Source: Bacteroidota bacterium (lineage in GTDB: Bacteria > Bacteroidota > Bacteroidia > Palsa-948). Taken from it: 50,024 bases of DNA. Location: assembly GCA_003164895.1 (NCBI GenBank), contig PLUL01000011.1, positions 1-50,024 of the forward strand, written 5' to 3'. Position numbers and translations under genes: made by a program. This document shows, piece after piece, positions 24,424 to 33,068 of the stretch (its first letter is position 1; each line of letters opens with the position of its first letter). The notes under the pieces are model-generated. The model had not been told where the DNA came from. It worked only from the letters and a program-made list of their open reading frames with translations, and did no database searches.

Positions 24424-24438
24424 AAATTCATTCATTTT

Positions 24439-27400
24439 ATGAAGAATTGGCAGGCAAATATATTATTTTTTATTCTGTTGTCAGGAAATTCATTTGCGCA
24501 GGTAAATAAAAAGACATCTGTGCATCAAACTCCAGCAGTTCCTATTGTGCCTACAGCTTCTACTGTTCACTCACTTCCTCCTAGATCAATAGTAATTTCA
24601 TGGAAAACTCTCAAACAGAGTGAAGCTCCAGGGATAGGCAAGCGTCTGTTTTTAAGTTTCAACAAAGCCGGATATAATTTGAGTAAACATCTATTGCCTA
24701 TTTACTCCGATAGAGTTGCGCTTCCATTCGGAGCAACTGCGGCAAATGTAGAATTATTGGATGAAAAATATATTCCTCTAACTGATGCGGAAAAATCGGC
24801 AATGAATAGTTATAACACGAAAACAAAAAAAACTGTGGAGAATGATATTAAAGTTGAAATTACAGTTGTAATGCAGAAGAAAAGACCTTATGCGTATTTT
24901 CAATTTATTCCGATACGAATAAATAAAATGACAGGAGGTTACGAAAAATTAGTTTCATTTTCGATTAAGGCATCTCCAGTTATTGATGAAAATAAAAAGG
25001 TATCCAAGTTAACTCAAAGAACTTATGCTCAAAACTCAATACTTGCAACGGGAGATTGGTTTAAAATAGCCGTTTCCGCAGATGGAGTTTATAAAATGAA
25101 TTATTCTTTTCTGAAAAAACTTGGATTGAAATTAGATTCATCTTTGAATCCAAAGAGTATTCGGCTTTTTGGAAATGGCGGTGGGCAACTTCCTTATGCA
25201 AATTCAGCATTCAGATATGATGATTTGCAGGAAAATGCCATCTATGTTCATGATGGCGGAAAACCGAATATTTTTGATTCAACCGATTATGTTTTGTTTT
25301 ATGGGCAAACACAACATAGGTGGCAATACAATAGCACCGATAAAAAATTTCATCACAACCTCAATGTTTATTCTGATTCCACCTATTATTTTATTACAGT
25401 AGATTTAGCAGGTGCCGGAAAAAGAATTACATCTCAGAATTCTTCCATTATTCCTCCAACGAATACTGTTAATTCTTTTGATGATTACCAGTTTCACGAA
25501 ATTGAAGGTGAAAACTTAATAACTTCAGGTAGAATTTGGTTTGGTGAAATATTCGATATTATTACTTCTTACAATTTTAATTTTAGTTTTTCAAACATTG
25601 TAACTCCTTCCATTGTTTATGCAAAAATTGATCTTGCAGCAAGGTGTGATAACACAACATATTTTAATTGGACTATTGGAAGTTCCGCCTCAACTTTTAC
25701 TGTTGCTGGGGTTACCACAACAAATATTGACGGTGTATATTATGCGGAAAATTCAGATACCTTATCCTTTTTATCTTCTTCCGGATCAATTCCTTTAACA
25801 ATTTCTAAAACAACTCCTTCTCCTTCCATCGGATGGTTGAATTTCATAGAATTAAATGCGAGAAGAAATCTTTCAATGACAGGAAACCAAATGATTTTTA
25901 GAGATATGAATTCGGTTGGTGCCGGAAAAATTTCTCAATTTACTATTTCAAATGCTTCCTCTGCATTACAAGTTTGGGATGTTACTGATCGCATCAATGT
26001 AAAACTTCAGAAAGACACACTTATAGGAAACAATCTTCAATTTATTTTACCAACAGATTCGCTGAGAGAATTTCTTGCTTTCGACGGATTAAATTATTTA
26101 TCTCCAACAGCTTTTGGCAAAGTTCAGAATCAGAATTTACACAGCATGACGCAGGCAGATTTGATTATTGTTACCAATCCGCTTTTTCTGCATCAAGCAA
26201 ATACTCTTGCTAATTTACATCGCACGCAGGATAATTTAAATGTAGAAGTTGCAACCACAGATCAAATCTTCAACGAGTTTGGTTCTGGTTCACAAGATGT
26301 TTCAGCCATTCGTGATTTTGTAAAAATGTTTTACGATCGCGCTACTGATTCCACTCAACTTCCCAAATACTTGCTCCTCTTTGGAAGGGGTTCCTATAAT
26401 CTGAAATCAACAGTAAATAATACAAATTATGTTCCTGCTTATGAATCATTAAATTCCTCAGATGTAACCGCATCCTATGTGTCGGATGATTTTTATGGAA
26501 TGTTAGATGATAATGAAGGAAACTGGGATGTTACACCTGGTATGCTTGATATTGGTGTAGGTCGTTTGCCGATCACAAATGTAAGTGAAGCAAATGTTGC
26601 AGTAAATAAAATTACAACTTATACAAGTGTGCCGGGAACAATTGCAACAGGAAATTCTTGTTCAAGCGGAATGTGTTACGGATTGGGAGACTGGGTGAAT
26701 ACAGTTACGTTTATTGCAGATGCATATAGTGACGGAGGGTTTGCAGGCGGATTTGAAGGTCAGGCAGACCAAGAGGCAACAAAAGTTGATACCACTTATA
26801 GAAATTACAATATTGACAAAATATATTTAGATGCTTATCAGATAGTTTCAACTCCTGGAGGAGATCGTGTGCCGGATGCATCTGCCGCATTTAACCAGCA
26901 AATGGAACGAGGATGTTTAATTGTAAATTATACAGGACATGGCGGGCAATTAGGTTTTGGAAATTCACGATTTATGGGAGTTTCTGACATAAATTCATGG
27001 TCAAACTTATGCCGACTTCCTTTGTTCTTTACTGCAACTTGTGAATTCAGCACTTGGGATAATCCGGCATTAATTTCAGCGGGCGAATTAACTTTCTTGA
27101 ATCCGGGAGGAGGCACCATTGGTTTGATGTCAACTACACGCGTTGTTTACTCGGGACCAAATTTTGCACTTAACGATAGCTTTTACAACTATGCATTTAA
27201 ACCAATGCCGAATGGAAAAATGCCACGACTCGGAGATTTAGACTTTCTCACAAAAAACAGTATGTCTCCGAGCGACGTCAACCATCGCAATTTTTCTTTG
27301 CTTGCCGACCCAGCTCTTATGCTTCATTACCCAAAATATGATGTTATTACGACTGGGATAAATGGAATGCCTATAAATTTATCTAAACTTGATACAGTAA

Positions 27401-28416
27401 AAGCACTGAGTAAAATGACAGTTAATGGAGAGATCCGAGACCAAAACGGAACGCTTCTTACAAACTTTAATGGAATTATATATCCTACAGTTTATGATAA
27501 AGCAACACAAATTACCACACTTGGTAATAATGGTGATTCTCCTGGTACATTTTCTCAGCAACAAAATGTTCTTTTCAAAGGAAAGGCAAGCGTTACAAAT
27601 GGAAAATTTTCATTTACATTCATCGTTCCTAAAGATATAAATTACAATTATGGTAACGGGAGAATAAGCTACTACGCACACAATGGTTATTTAGATGCAA
27701 ACGGATATTTTGAATCTTTCATTATTGGCGGAACAAATAATTCAGCTAAAAAAGATACCATTGGACCAAACCTCAAGCTTTATATGAATGATAACAATTT
27801 TGTTTATGGAGGTGCTACAAATGGAAATCCCAAAATTTATGCTGTCATGAGCGATTCAAGCGGTATAAATACTGCCGGTACTGGAATCGGTCATAGTCTC
27901 ACTGCTGTTCTTGATAACAATATCACAAATCCATTAATTCTCAACGACTATTACGAATCGGATATGAATAGTTATAAAAGTGGAAGTATTTTATACCCTT
28001 TGACAAATTTATCTCAAGGAACTCATACGCTTACCATGCGTGTATGGGATGTTTACAATAATTCATCTTCAGCAACTACTGAATTTGTTGTTGCTGCATC
28101 TGCAAAACTTGCCTTATCGCATGTGCTGAATTATCCAAACCCATTCACTACAAAAACTTCCTTCTATTTTGAACACAACGAATGCTGCATTAACATGGAT
28201 GTGCAGATTCAAATATTTACAGTTTCAGGTAAATTAGTAAAATCAATTCATCAGTTTGTTAACATGGAAGGTTTCCGTTCCGAACCGATTGACTGGGATG
28301 GCAAGGACGATTATGGTGAAAAAATAGGCAGAGGAGTGTATATTTACCGACTGAGGGTAAAAACCTCCTCCAACGAAACGGCAGAACAATACGAAAAGTT
28401 AGTCATACTAAAATAA
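24439..28416 (+). CDS. porU: T9SS sortase PorU (gingipain-like C25 peptidase)
   Basis: The cell-surface sortase that cuts the C-terminal signal from T9SS cargo and attaches A-LPS. The 1325-residue protein starts with a signal peptide (MKNWQANILFFILLSG, then NSFAQ). The C25 catalytic dyad is visible: H834 in LIVNYTGHGGQLGFG and C868 in FFTATCEFSTWDNP, preceded by the conserved YLLLFGRGSYNLKS and YVSDDFYGMLDD. After the protease domain come beta-rich segments and a C-terminal sorting-like domain (LNYPNPFTTKTSFYFEHN, then IDWDGKDDYGEKIGRGVYIY). ATG 24439 is preferred over 24391 on signal-peptide and promoter grounds. porV follows after 50 bases, the order I recall from other Bacteroidota. Confidence 0.95.
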   Translation: MKNWQANILFFILLSGNSFAQVNKKTSVHQTPAVPIVPTASTVHSLPPRSIVISWKTLKQSEAPGIGKRLFLSFNKAGYNLSKHLLPIYSDRVALPFGATAANVELLDEKYIPLTDAEKSAMNSYNTKTKKTVENDIKVEITVVMQKKRPYAYFQFIPIRINKMTGGYEKLVSFSIKASPVIDENKKVSKLTQRTYAQNSILATGDWFKIAVSADGVYKMNYSFLKKLGLKLDSSLNPKSIRLFGNGGGQLPYANSAFRYDDLQENAIYVHDGGKPNIFDSTDYVLFYGQTQHRWQYNSTDKKFHHNLNVYSDSTYYFITVDLAGAGKRITSQNSSIIPPTNTVNSFDDYQFHEIEGENLITSGRIWFGEIFDIITSYNFNFSFSNIVTPSIVYAKIDLAARCDNTTYFNWTIGSSASTFTVAGVTTTNIDGVYYAENSDTLSFLSSSGSIPLTISKTTPSPSIGWLNFIELNARRNLSMTGNQMIFRDMNSVGAGKISQFTISNASSALQVWDVTDRINVKLQKDTLIGNNLQFILPTDSLREFLAFDGLNYLSPTAFGKVQNQNLHSMTQADLIIVTNPLFLHQANTLANLHRTQDNLNVEVATTDQIFNEFGSGSQDVSAIRDFVKMFYDRATDSTQLPKYLLLFGRGSYNLKSTVNNTNYVPAYESLNSSDVTASYVSDDFYGMLDDNEGNWDVTPGMLDIGVGRLPITNVSEANVAVNKITTYTSVPGTIATGNSCSSGMCYGLGDWVNTVTFIADAYSDGGFAGGFEGQADQEATKVDTTYRNYNIDKIYLDAYQIVSTPGGDRVPDASAAFNQQMERGCLIVNYTGHGGQLGFGNSRFMGVSDINSWSNLCRLPLFFTATCEFSTWDNPALISAGELTFLNPGGGTIGLMSTTRVVYSGPNFALNDSFYNYAFKPMPNGKMPRLGDLDFLTKNSMSPSDVNHRNFSLLADPALMLHYPKYDVITTGINGMPINLSKLDTVKALSKMTVNGEIRDQNGTLLTNFNGIIYPTVYDKATQITTLGNNGDSPGTFSQQQNVLFKGKASVTNGKFSFTFIVPKDINYNYGNGRISYYAHNGYLDANGYFESFIIGGTNNSAKKDTIGPNLKLYMNDNNFVYGGATNGNPKIYAVMSDSSGINTAGTGIGHSLTAVLDNNITNPLILNDYYESDMNSYKSGSILYPLTNLSQGTHTLTMRVWDVYNNSSSATTEFVVAASAKLALSHVLNYPNPFTTKTSFYFEHNECCINMDVQIQIFTVSGKLVKSIHQFVNMEGFRSEPIDWDGKDDYGEKIGRGVYIYRLRVKTSSNETAEQYEKLVILK

Positions 28417-28421
28417 ATTTT

Positions 28422-28429
28422 TATCTTTG
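28422..28429 (+). promoter_or_regulatory. TAnnTTTG -7 element for porV
   Basis: TATCTTTG, a full match, begins 5 bases after the porU stop and lies 37 bases before the porV ATG; TTAG stands at the -33 distance. porV can thus be transcribed apart from porU, in keeping with PorV being needed in larger amounts. Confidence 0.5.
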
Positions 28430-28466
28430 ACGTTCTTTTGCAATAATCCCAAAATAGTACCTGATA

Positions 28467-29720
28467 ATGACCATTAGTAAAATAAAAAGCGCACTTATTC
28501 TTGTTCTGATTGTTTCAGAAACTTTTTTTAGTTTTTCTGTAAACGCACAGCAATTAACTACCAAACAATTGCTCGGTCAGCTTAATACAGTTACTACTGC
28601 GGTTCCTTTTCTTCTGATTACTCCCGATGCACGGGCGGGTGCAATGGGCGATGCCGGTGTTGCCACTTCACCCGATGTAAATTCCATGCATTGGAATCCT
28701 TCCAAATACGGATTCATTGATAAGCAAATGGGAGTTTCCATGTCTGTCACTCCTTGGTTGCGAGAATTAGTTCCCGATATCAATTTATATAATTTAACCG
28801 GATTTTATAAATTGCCCAAGAACGTGGGAACCGTTGCTGCATCGCTTAATTATTTTTCACTTGGCGATATAACTTTTACAGATATGGTTGGAAATACTAT
28901 CGGTCAATTCCGTCCGAATGAATTTTCGTTCGATGTTGGTTTTGCAAAAAAGCTTGGAGATCATTTTTCAGGAGGTGGAGCGTTACGATTCATTCACTCA
29001 AATCTGACTGGAAACATTACAGTTGAAAATGCACAAACGCATGCGGGAAATTCAGTAGCCGGAGATATTTCAGGATATTATCAAAGCAGTGAAAAAGAAA
29101 TTGGCGGGAAAAAATCTATCATCCGTTTTGGAGTTCTTATTTCGAATATGGGTGCAAAAATTTCTTACAGTTCTACCGGACAAAAAGATTTTATTCCTAT
29201 TAATTTAAAATTAGGTCCTTCTCTTCACATGCAATTGGATGAATTCAATGAACTGAATTTTACTGTGGATGCTAACAAACTTTTGGTTCCAACACCTCCT
29301 ATTTATAAGGATTCTGCAGGAATTCCTTTAAAAGATTCTCAAGGAAATTATATCATTTGGAAAGGAATGGATCCAAATGTTGGTATAGTAAGCGGAATGC
29401 TTCAATCGTTTTATGATGCTCCCGGAGGTTATCGAGAAGAACTAAATGAAATAACTCTCGGAGGAGGGATGGAATACTGGTATGCAAAACAATTTGCATT
29501 GCGTGCAGGTTATTTCAATGAAGCAAATACAAAAGGTGGAAGAAAATATTTCACATTTGGTCTTGGAGTACGATGGACTGTTTTTACGCTTGACTTTTCT
29601 TATCTGGTTCCCGATCATGTGCGAAATCCATTACAGAATACTCTTCGCTTCACGCTACTTTTCAATTTTGATGCGCCAAAGAACACTGCGAATACTGTAG
29701 GGTCGGATCCCAAAAAATAA
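28467..29720 (+). CDS. porV: T9SS outer-membrane shuttle protein PorV (LptO)
   Basis: A 14-strand-type outer-membrane barrel that collects cargo at the translocon and delivers it to PorU. The 417-residue protein has a signal peptide (ending SFSVNAQQ) and the strongly conserved N-terminal PFLLITPDARAGAMGDAGVA, then SPDVNSMHWNPSKYGF and a FadL-like barrel with the C-terminal VRWTVFTLDFSYLVP and TLRFTLLFNFD. Length is normal. It follows porU on the same strand, and ispF begins 13 bases after its stop, so ispF, the DUF4286 gene and rsmA may be read from the same transcript. Confidence 0.95.
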   Translation: MTISKIKSALILVLIVSETFFSFSVNAQQLTTKQLLGQLNTVTTAVPFLLITPDARAGAMGDAGVATSPDVNSMHWNPSKYGFIDKQMGVSMSVTPWLRELVPDINLYNLTGFYKLPKNVGTVAASLNYFSLGDITFTDMVGNTIGQFRPNEFSFDVGFAKKLGDHFSGGGALRFIHSNLTGNITVENAQTHAGNSVAGDISGYYQSSEKEIGGKKSIIRFGVLISNMGAKISYSSTGQKDFIPINLKLGPSLHMQLDEFNELNFTVDANKLLVPTPPIYKDSAGIPLKDSQGNYIIWKGMDPNVGIVSGMLQSFYDAPGGYREELNEITLGGGMEYWYAKQFALRAGYFNEANTKGGRKYFTFGLGVRWTVFTLDFSYLVPDHVRNPLQNTLRFTLLFNFDAPKNTANTVGSDPKK

Positions 29721-29733
29721 TTTCACATTCTGT

Positions 29734-30213
29734 ATGAATATACGAGTTGGTTTTGGGTACGATGTTCATCCGCTCAAAGAAGGAAAAGATTTTTGGCTGG
29801 GAGGAATAAAAATTTCTCACACCAAAGGCGCTGAAGGACATTCCGATGCCGATACTCTGATACATGCAATTTGCGATGCGCTTCTTGGCGCTGCAAATTT
29901 GGGCGATATCGGCATACATTTTCCAAATACTTCTGCAGAGTTTAAAGGAATTGACAGCAAAAAATTGTTGAAGAGAGTTGCAGAATTGATTAAGAAAGAA
30001 AAATATGAAATCGGAAATTTAGATTGCACAGTTACACTTGAATTGCCAAAAATCGTTCCTTACATTCCTGAAATGAAAAAAATTCTTGCTGAAACGCTCA
30101 GCATTTCTCCGAAAAATATTTCTATCAAAGCCACAACGACCGAACATCTTGGTTTTGTCGGAAGGGAAGAAGGTATTGCTGCGTACGCGATTTGCCTGCT
30201 CCAAGGAAATTAA
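29734..30213 (+). CDS. ispF: 2-C-methyl-D-erythritol 2,4-cyclodiphosphate synthase
   Basis: Closes the cyclic diphosphate in the MEP isoprenoid pathway. The 159-residue protein has the metal ligands in GYDVHPL (D10 and H12) and the following His in AEGHSDADTLIHAICDALLGA. It also has DIGIHFPNT and the C-terminal KATTTEHLGFVGREEGIAAYA. The usual TTTEKLGFTGR reads TTTEHLGFVGR here, a mild variant. It is separate from ispD, and dxs of the same pathway is 6 kb away on the other strand. The short gap after porV suggests co-transcription. Confidence 0.96.
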   Translation: MNIRVGFGYDVHPLKEGKDFWLGGIKISHTKGAEGHSDADTLIHAICDALLGAANLGDIGIHFPNTSAEFKGIDSKKLLKRVAELIKKEKYEIGNLDCTVTLELPKIVPYIPEMKKILAETLSISPKNISIKATTTEHLGFVGREEGIAAYAICLLQGN

Positions 30214-30237
30214 TTTCAATGTTTAACTACTGAATTG

Positions 30238-30534
30238 ATGTTCATCTACAATGTAACAGTTACTCTGGAAAAAGAAATTCACGCAGATTGGCTGAAGTGG
30301 ATGAAAGAAATTCATGTACCGGATGTGATGCGTACAGGTTTGTTTATTGAAAACAAGATCTGCAAACTTATTACGGAAGAAACGGAAACTACGTATGCAA
30401 TCCAATATACTTTCCGTGAGATGGATGATCTGAATAAATACAACAAGGAATTTGCACCCAGGCTACAACAGGATCACAGAGAAAAATTCAAAAATAAATT
30501 TGCTGCTTTCCGAACCGTACTTGAAATCATCTGA
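30238..30534 (+). CDS. DUF4286 family protein
   Basis: A 98-residue cytoplasmic protein beginning MFIYNVTVTLEKEIHADWLK, with HVPDVMRTGLF and TYAIQYTFREMDDLNKY, the pattern of DUF4286. This is a small ferredoxin-like alpha/beta family restricted largely to Bacteroidota and of unknown function. ATG 30238 is preferred to the TTG one codon before. Its stop codon overlaps the rsmA start (TGATG), so the two are translationally coupled, a neighbourhood that hints at a link to ribosome maturation without proving it. Confidence 0.85.
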   Translation: MFIYNVTVTLEKEIHADWLKWMKEIHVPDVMRTGLFIENKICKLITEETETTYAIQYTFREMDDLNKYNKEFAPRLQQDHREKFKNKFAAFRTVLEII

Positions 30535-31328
30535 TGTCAAATTTTGTCTCTCCCAAAAAACACCTCGGCCAGCATTTTCTGAAGGATGAAAATATTGCAA
30601 AGAAAATTGTCCGTTCCCTTGCCTTAAAAGAAAAATACAAAACAACAGTTGAAGTGGGTGCCGGCACAGGTGTTCTCACAAAATATCTTTTGCAGGAAAA
30701 TGATTTTGAAACTTTTGTTGTAGAGATTGACAGGGAATCCATCGCCTTTCTGAAAAAAAACTTTTCTCATCTGGAAGGAAGGATTATTGAAAAAGATTTT
30801 TTAGGTTTTACAACCGACTTATTGCCATCTGTCATTTGTCGTTTGCCGTTTGCCATCATAGGAAATTTCCCTTATAATATTTCCACACAAATACTTTTCA
30901 AAGTTTTGGAATTCAGAAATCAAATTCCGGAAGTGGTCGGCATGTTCCAAAAAGAAGTGGCTGAACGGATTGCTTCTCCTCCCGGAAATAAAACATACGG
31001 CATCCTCAGCGTGTTAATGCAGGCATATTATAAAATCGAATATTTGTTTACTGTAAATCCGCAGGTATTCAATCCTCCGCCTCATGTTAAATCAGCAGTT
31101 ATACGGTTAACAAGAAACGATGTGATGAAATTAGATTGCGATGAAGAATTATTTTTTAAGGTGGTGAAAGCGGGATTTAACCAGAGAAGAAAAACACTCA
31201 GAAATTCATTGGGTACAATGTTTAAGGTTCAAAGTTTAAAGTCGGAACTTTTGACTAAACGTGCAGAACAGCTTTCGGTAAATGATTTTGTAGAATTAAC
31301 AAGAATGATTTCTGCTGTTCAAGCTTAA
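30534..31328 (+). CDS. rsmA: 16S rRNA (adenine1518/1519-N6)-dimethyltransferase
   Basis: Dimethylates two adjacent adenines in helix 45 of 16S rRNA. The 264-residue protein has KKHLGQHFLKDENIAKKIV, the SAM loop VEVGAGTGVLT, the catalytic NFPYNIS (motif IV) and the C-terminal SVNDFVELTRMI. Two stretches look like intergenic simple-repeat DNA read in frame: LLPSVICRLPFA before NFPYN (30823..30858, TTTGCC/CATC-type repeats) and MFKVQSLKSEL (31220..31248, GTTTAAGGTTCAAAGTTTAAAG type). Both lie where homologues are variable in length, so function is probably kept. The start overlaps the DUF4286 stop. Confidence 0.95.
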   Translation: MSNFVSPKKHLGQHFLKDENIAKKIVRSLALKEKYKTTVEVGAGTGVLTKYLLQENDFETFVVEIDRESIAFLKKNFSHLEGRIIEKDFLGFTTDLLPSVICRLPFAIIGNFPYNISTQILFKVLEFRNQIPEVVGMFQKEVAERIASPPGNKTYGILSVLMQAYYKIEYLFTVNPQVFNPPPHVKSAVIRLTRNDVMKLDCDEELFFKVVKAGFNQRRKTLRNSLGTMFKVQSLKSELLTKRAEQLSVNDFVELTRMISAVQA

Positions 31329-31336
31329 ACCTGAAA

Positions 31337-31798
31337 CTATTTCAGCGTTCCCAAACTATCCAGTTCTTCCACGCTTAAACTGGGAGGCATGATATTATTG
31401 CGAATCTTGTAAATCACAAACTCAGCAGCTTTTGTCGCCTGCTCTTTTGTTTTGAAGCCACGGTTGCCGTTGATGGCTGGAATGTGCGGCTGGTGAACAT
31501 ACAGCGCATCGTAAATTAAAATGTTATAGCCGAATCCTGTAAGTTTCGTTTCTTGTTTTACCGTATCGTTTTTGAAAATCTGAATATCAATCTTGGCATT
31601 CTTATACGGACTTTCCTTGGGTTTTTCATTTTTCTGTTTCGCAGCCATTTCTTTCATTTCTTTTTCTTCCATATTCATCGGTTGTGTCGATTTATTTTCA
31701 GAAGCGGAATTGTTTTCTTCTTTTTTGTTTTCGGTATTTTTATTTCCACAGGAGAAAATGAAGATTATTGCCGGAAGGATAATTAAAAACGTTTTCAT
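31337..31798 (-). CDS. DUF4907 lipoprotein
   Basis: A 153-residue lipoprotein with signal MKTFLIILPAIIFIFSC and lipid-site Cys17. A Lys/Glu/Asn-rich linker (about 18-65) is followed by a compact domain with GFGYNILIYDALYVHQPHIP, AINGNRGFKTKEQATKAAEF and MPPSLSVEELDSLG. This last part matches the DUF4907 pattern of small Bacteroidota exported proteins. Function unknown. The envelope location follows from the signal. It converges with rsmA, with only 8 bases between the stop codons, and lies 40 bases after the TPM-domain gene on its own strand. Confidence 0.8.
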   Translation of the reverse strand: MKTFLIILPAIIFIFSCGNKNTENKKEENNSASENKSTQPMNMEEKEMKEMAAKQKNEKPKESPYKNAKIDIQIFKNDTVKQETKLTGFGYNILIYDALYVHQPHIPAINGNRGFKTKEQATKAAEFVIYKIRNNIMPPSLSVEELDSLGTLK

Positions 31799-31838
31799 TG
31801 ATATTATTTTTTGGTTGCGAATTTATAATAAATCTTTT

Positions 31839-32627
31839 TTACCAATTGCCTCCGGCGCCGCCACCGCCAAAACTTCCGCCACCAAATCCCCCGAATCCGC
31901 CACCGTCACCTCCTGAACTTCCGCCACCAAAACCGCCAAACCCTCCCCACATGCCGCCATAGTAAGTTCTTCCGCCAACTGTATGTCCGGATTTTCTTGA
32001 ACTTAAAATACGGATCAAAATAAAAACAAAAAAGAAACCAACAATTAACCAGGGAAAATTTCCGGAGCTATTTTTCTTTCCGTACTCATCGCTGCTGAAT
32101 TCTTTTTTTGCCAGACTCATCAACACAGTTGTACTCGCATCCAACGCTCCGTAATTATCCTGATTTTTAAATCGTGGAATTATTTCATTGTTCAGAATTT
32201 GCTTTGCGGTGATGTCAGGAATAATTCCTTCAAGACCATAGCCAACCGCAATGTATGCATTCCTCCGCCCTGAGCCGCCTGTCGGTTTAATCATTACAAC
32301 AATTCCATTTTTAAATTTCCCCTGTCCCACTCCCCATGCTTTACCAAGCAATGTGGAAAATTCATTTGCATCGTAGCCGCACAAATCATCTACAATTACA
32401 ACTACAATTTGGTTAGAAGTTTCAGCGTTAAACTTATCCAGTTTGTCCTCGAGTATCTGCTCTTCGTTTGCAGAAATAAAATTTGGAAATTCTTTCGAAA
32501 GATTATTTACAAGATGCGGTGGTGACGGTTGTTTTGGAATACAATCTTCAGAAGCGAAAGACGCTTCAACTCCGCTTAGAAAAAAAGCCAATATCCAATA
32601 ACAAGCGACAAGAAATAATTTTTTCAT
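31839..32627 (-). CDS. TPM-domain membrane protein (YgcG type) with Gly-rich tail
   Basis: A 262-residue protein with a signal peptide, a TPM (Psb32/YgcG) domain at about 40-175 (ETSNQIVVVIVDDLCGYDANEF, KNGIVVMIKP, AYIAVGYGLEGIIPD), one membrane helix at about 191-208 and a long glycine/phenylalanine tail (GGFGGFGGGS repeats) ending in NW. TPM domains in bacteria accompany LemA proteins, and plant relatives are phosphatases of photosystem II repair. The bacterial role is unclear, probably envelope maintenance. The start overlaps the stop of the second TPM gene by 4 bases (ATGA), and lemA lies just upstream of that. Confidence 0.9.
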   Translation of the reverse strand: MKKLFLVACYWILAFFLSGVEASFASEDCIPKQPSPPHLVNNLSKEFPNFISANEEQILEDKLDKFNAETSNQIVVVIVDDLCGYDANEFSTLLGKAWGVGQGKFKNGIVVMIKPTGGSGRRNAYIAVGYGLEGIIPDITAKQILNNEIIPRFKNQDNYGALDASTTVLMSLAKKEFSSDEYGKKNSSGNFPWLIVGFFFVFILIRILSSRKSGHTVGGRTYYGGMWGGFGGFGGGSSGGDGGGFGGFGGGSFGGGGAGGNW

Positions 32628-33067
32628 TTTTTGCCAAATGTTACTTCGTTGGAAAGTTCGTTCTTATCCGTTGCCAGATGCGGAAAATATTTTTTCAGTT
32701 CTATTCCTGTCATTTCAATGCCTGCACAAAGTCCTTCTGTGAATTTTCCCTGTTTGAATTGTTCCAGCATTTTATCTCGCACAAGATCCCAAAATCCTTC
32801 GGGAACATTTTTGTGAATTCCTTCATCGCCTATCACAGCAAATTTTTTGTCCTGCACTGCCAGAAAGAACAAAACCCCGTTGCGGAGTTCTGTTTTGTGC
32901 ATTTTCAGTTTGTGAAAATAGTTGGTGGCATGTTCCACCGGATTTCCTTTGCATTTGTTTTCGATGTGAACGCAAATTTCTCCTGAAGAATTATTTTCAG
33001 CCGATTCAATGGCGGATTCAATTTGCTTTATTTGTTCAGCCGAGAAAAATGTTTTTGCAGAATGCAT
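32624..33067 (-). CDS. second TPM-domain protein
   Basis: A 147-residue TPM-domain protein without signal peptide or membrane helix, so likely cytoplasmic. It has the family pattern IESAENNSSGEICVHIE, RNGVLFFLAVQDKKFAVIGDEGIH and EGLCAGIEMTGIELKKYFP. It sits between lemA (1 base between genes) and the membrane-bound TPM protein (4-base overlap); the three clearly form one operon. The pairing of a soluble and a membrane TPM protein with LemA recurs widely in Bacteroidota. Confidence 0.9.
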   Translation of the reverse strand: MHSAKTFFSAEQIKQIESAIESAENNSSGEICVHIENKCKGNPVEHATNYFHKLKMHKTELRNGVLFFLAVQDKKFAVIGDEGIHKNVPEGFWDLVRDKMLEQFKQGKFTEGLCAGIEMTGIELKKYFPHLATDKNELSNEVTFGKK

Positions 33068-33068
33068 T

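Noticed and set aside
31839-32000. Possible CRISPR or tandem-repeat array because of the GGN-rich repeats
   Set aside because: The repeats are codons of the Gly/Phe tail of the TPM protein; no spacers or regular unit length.
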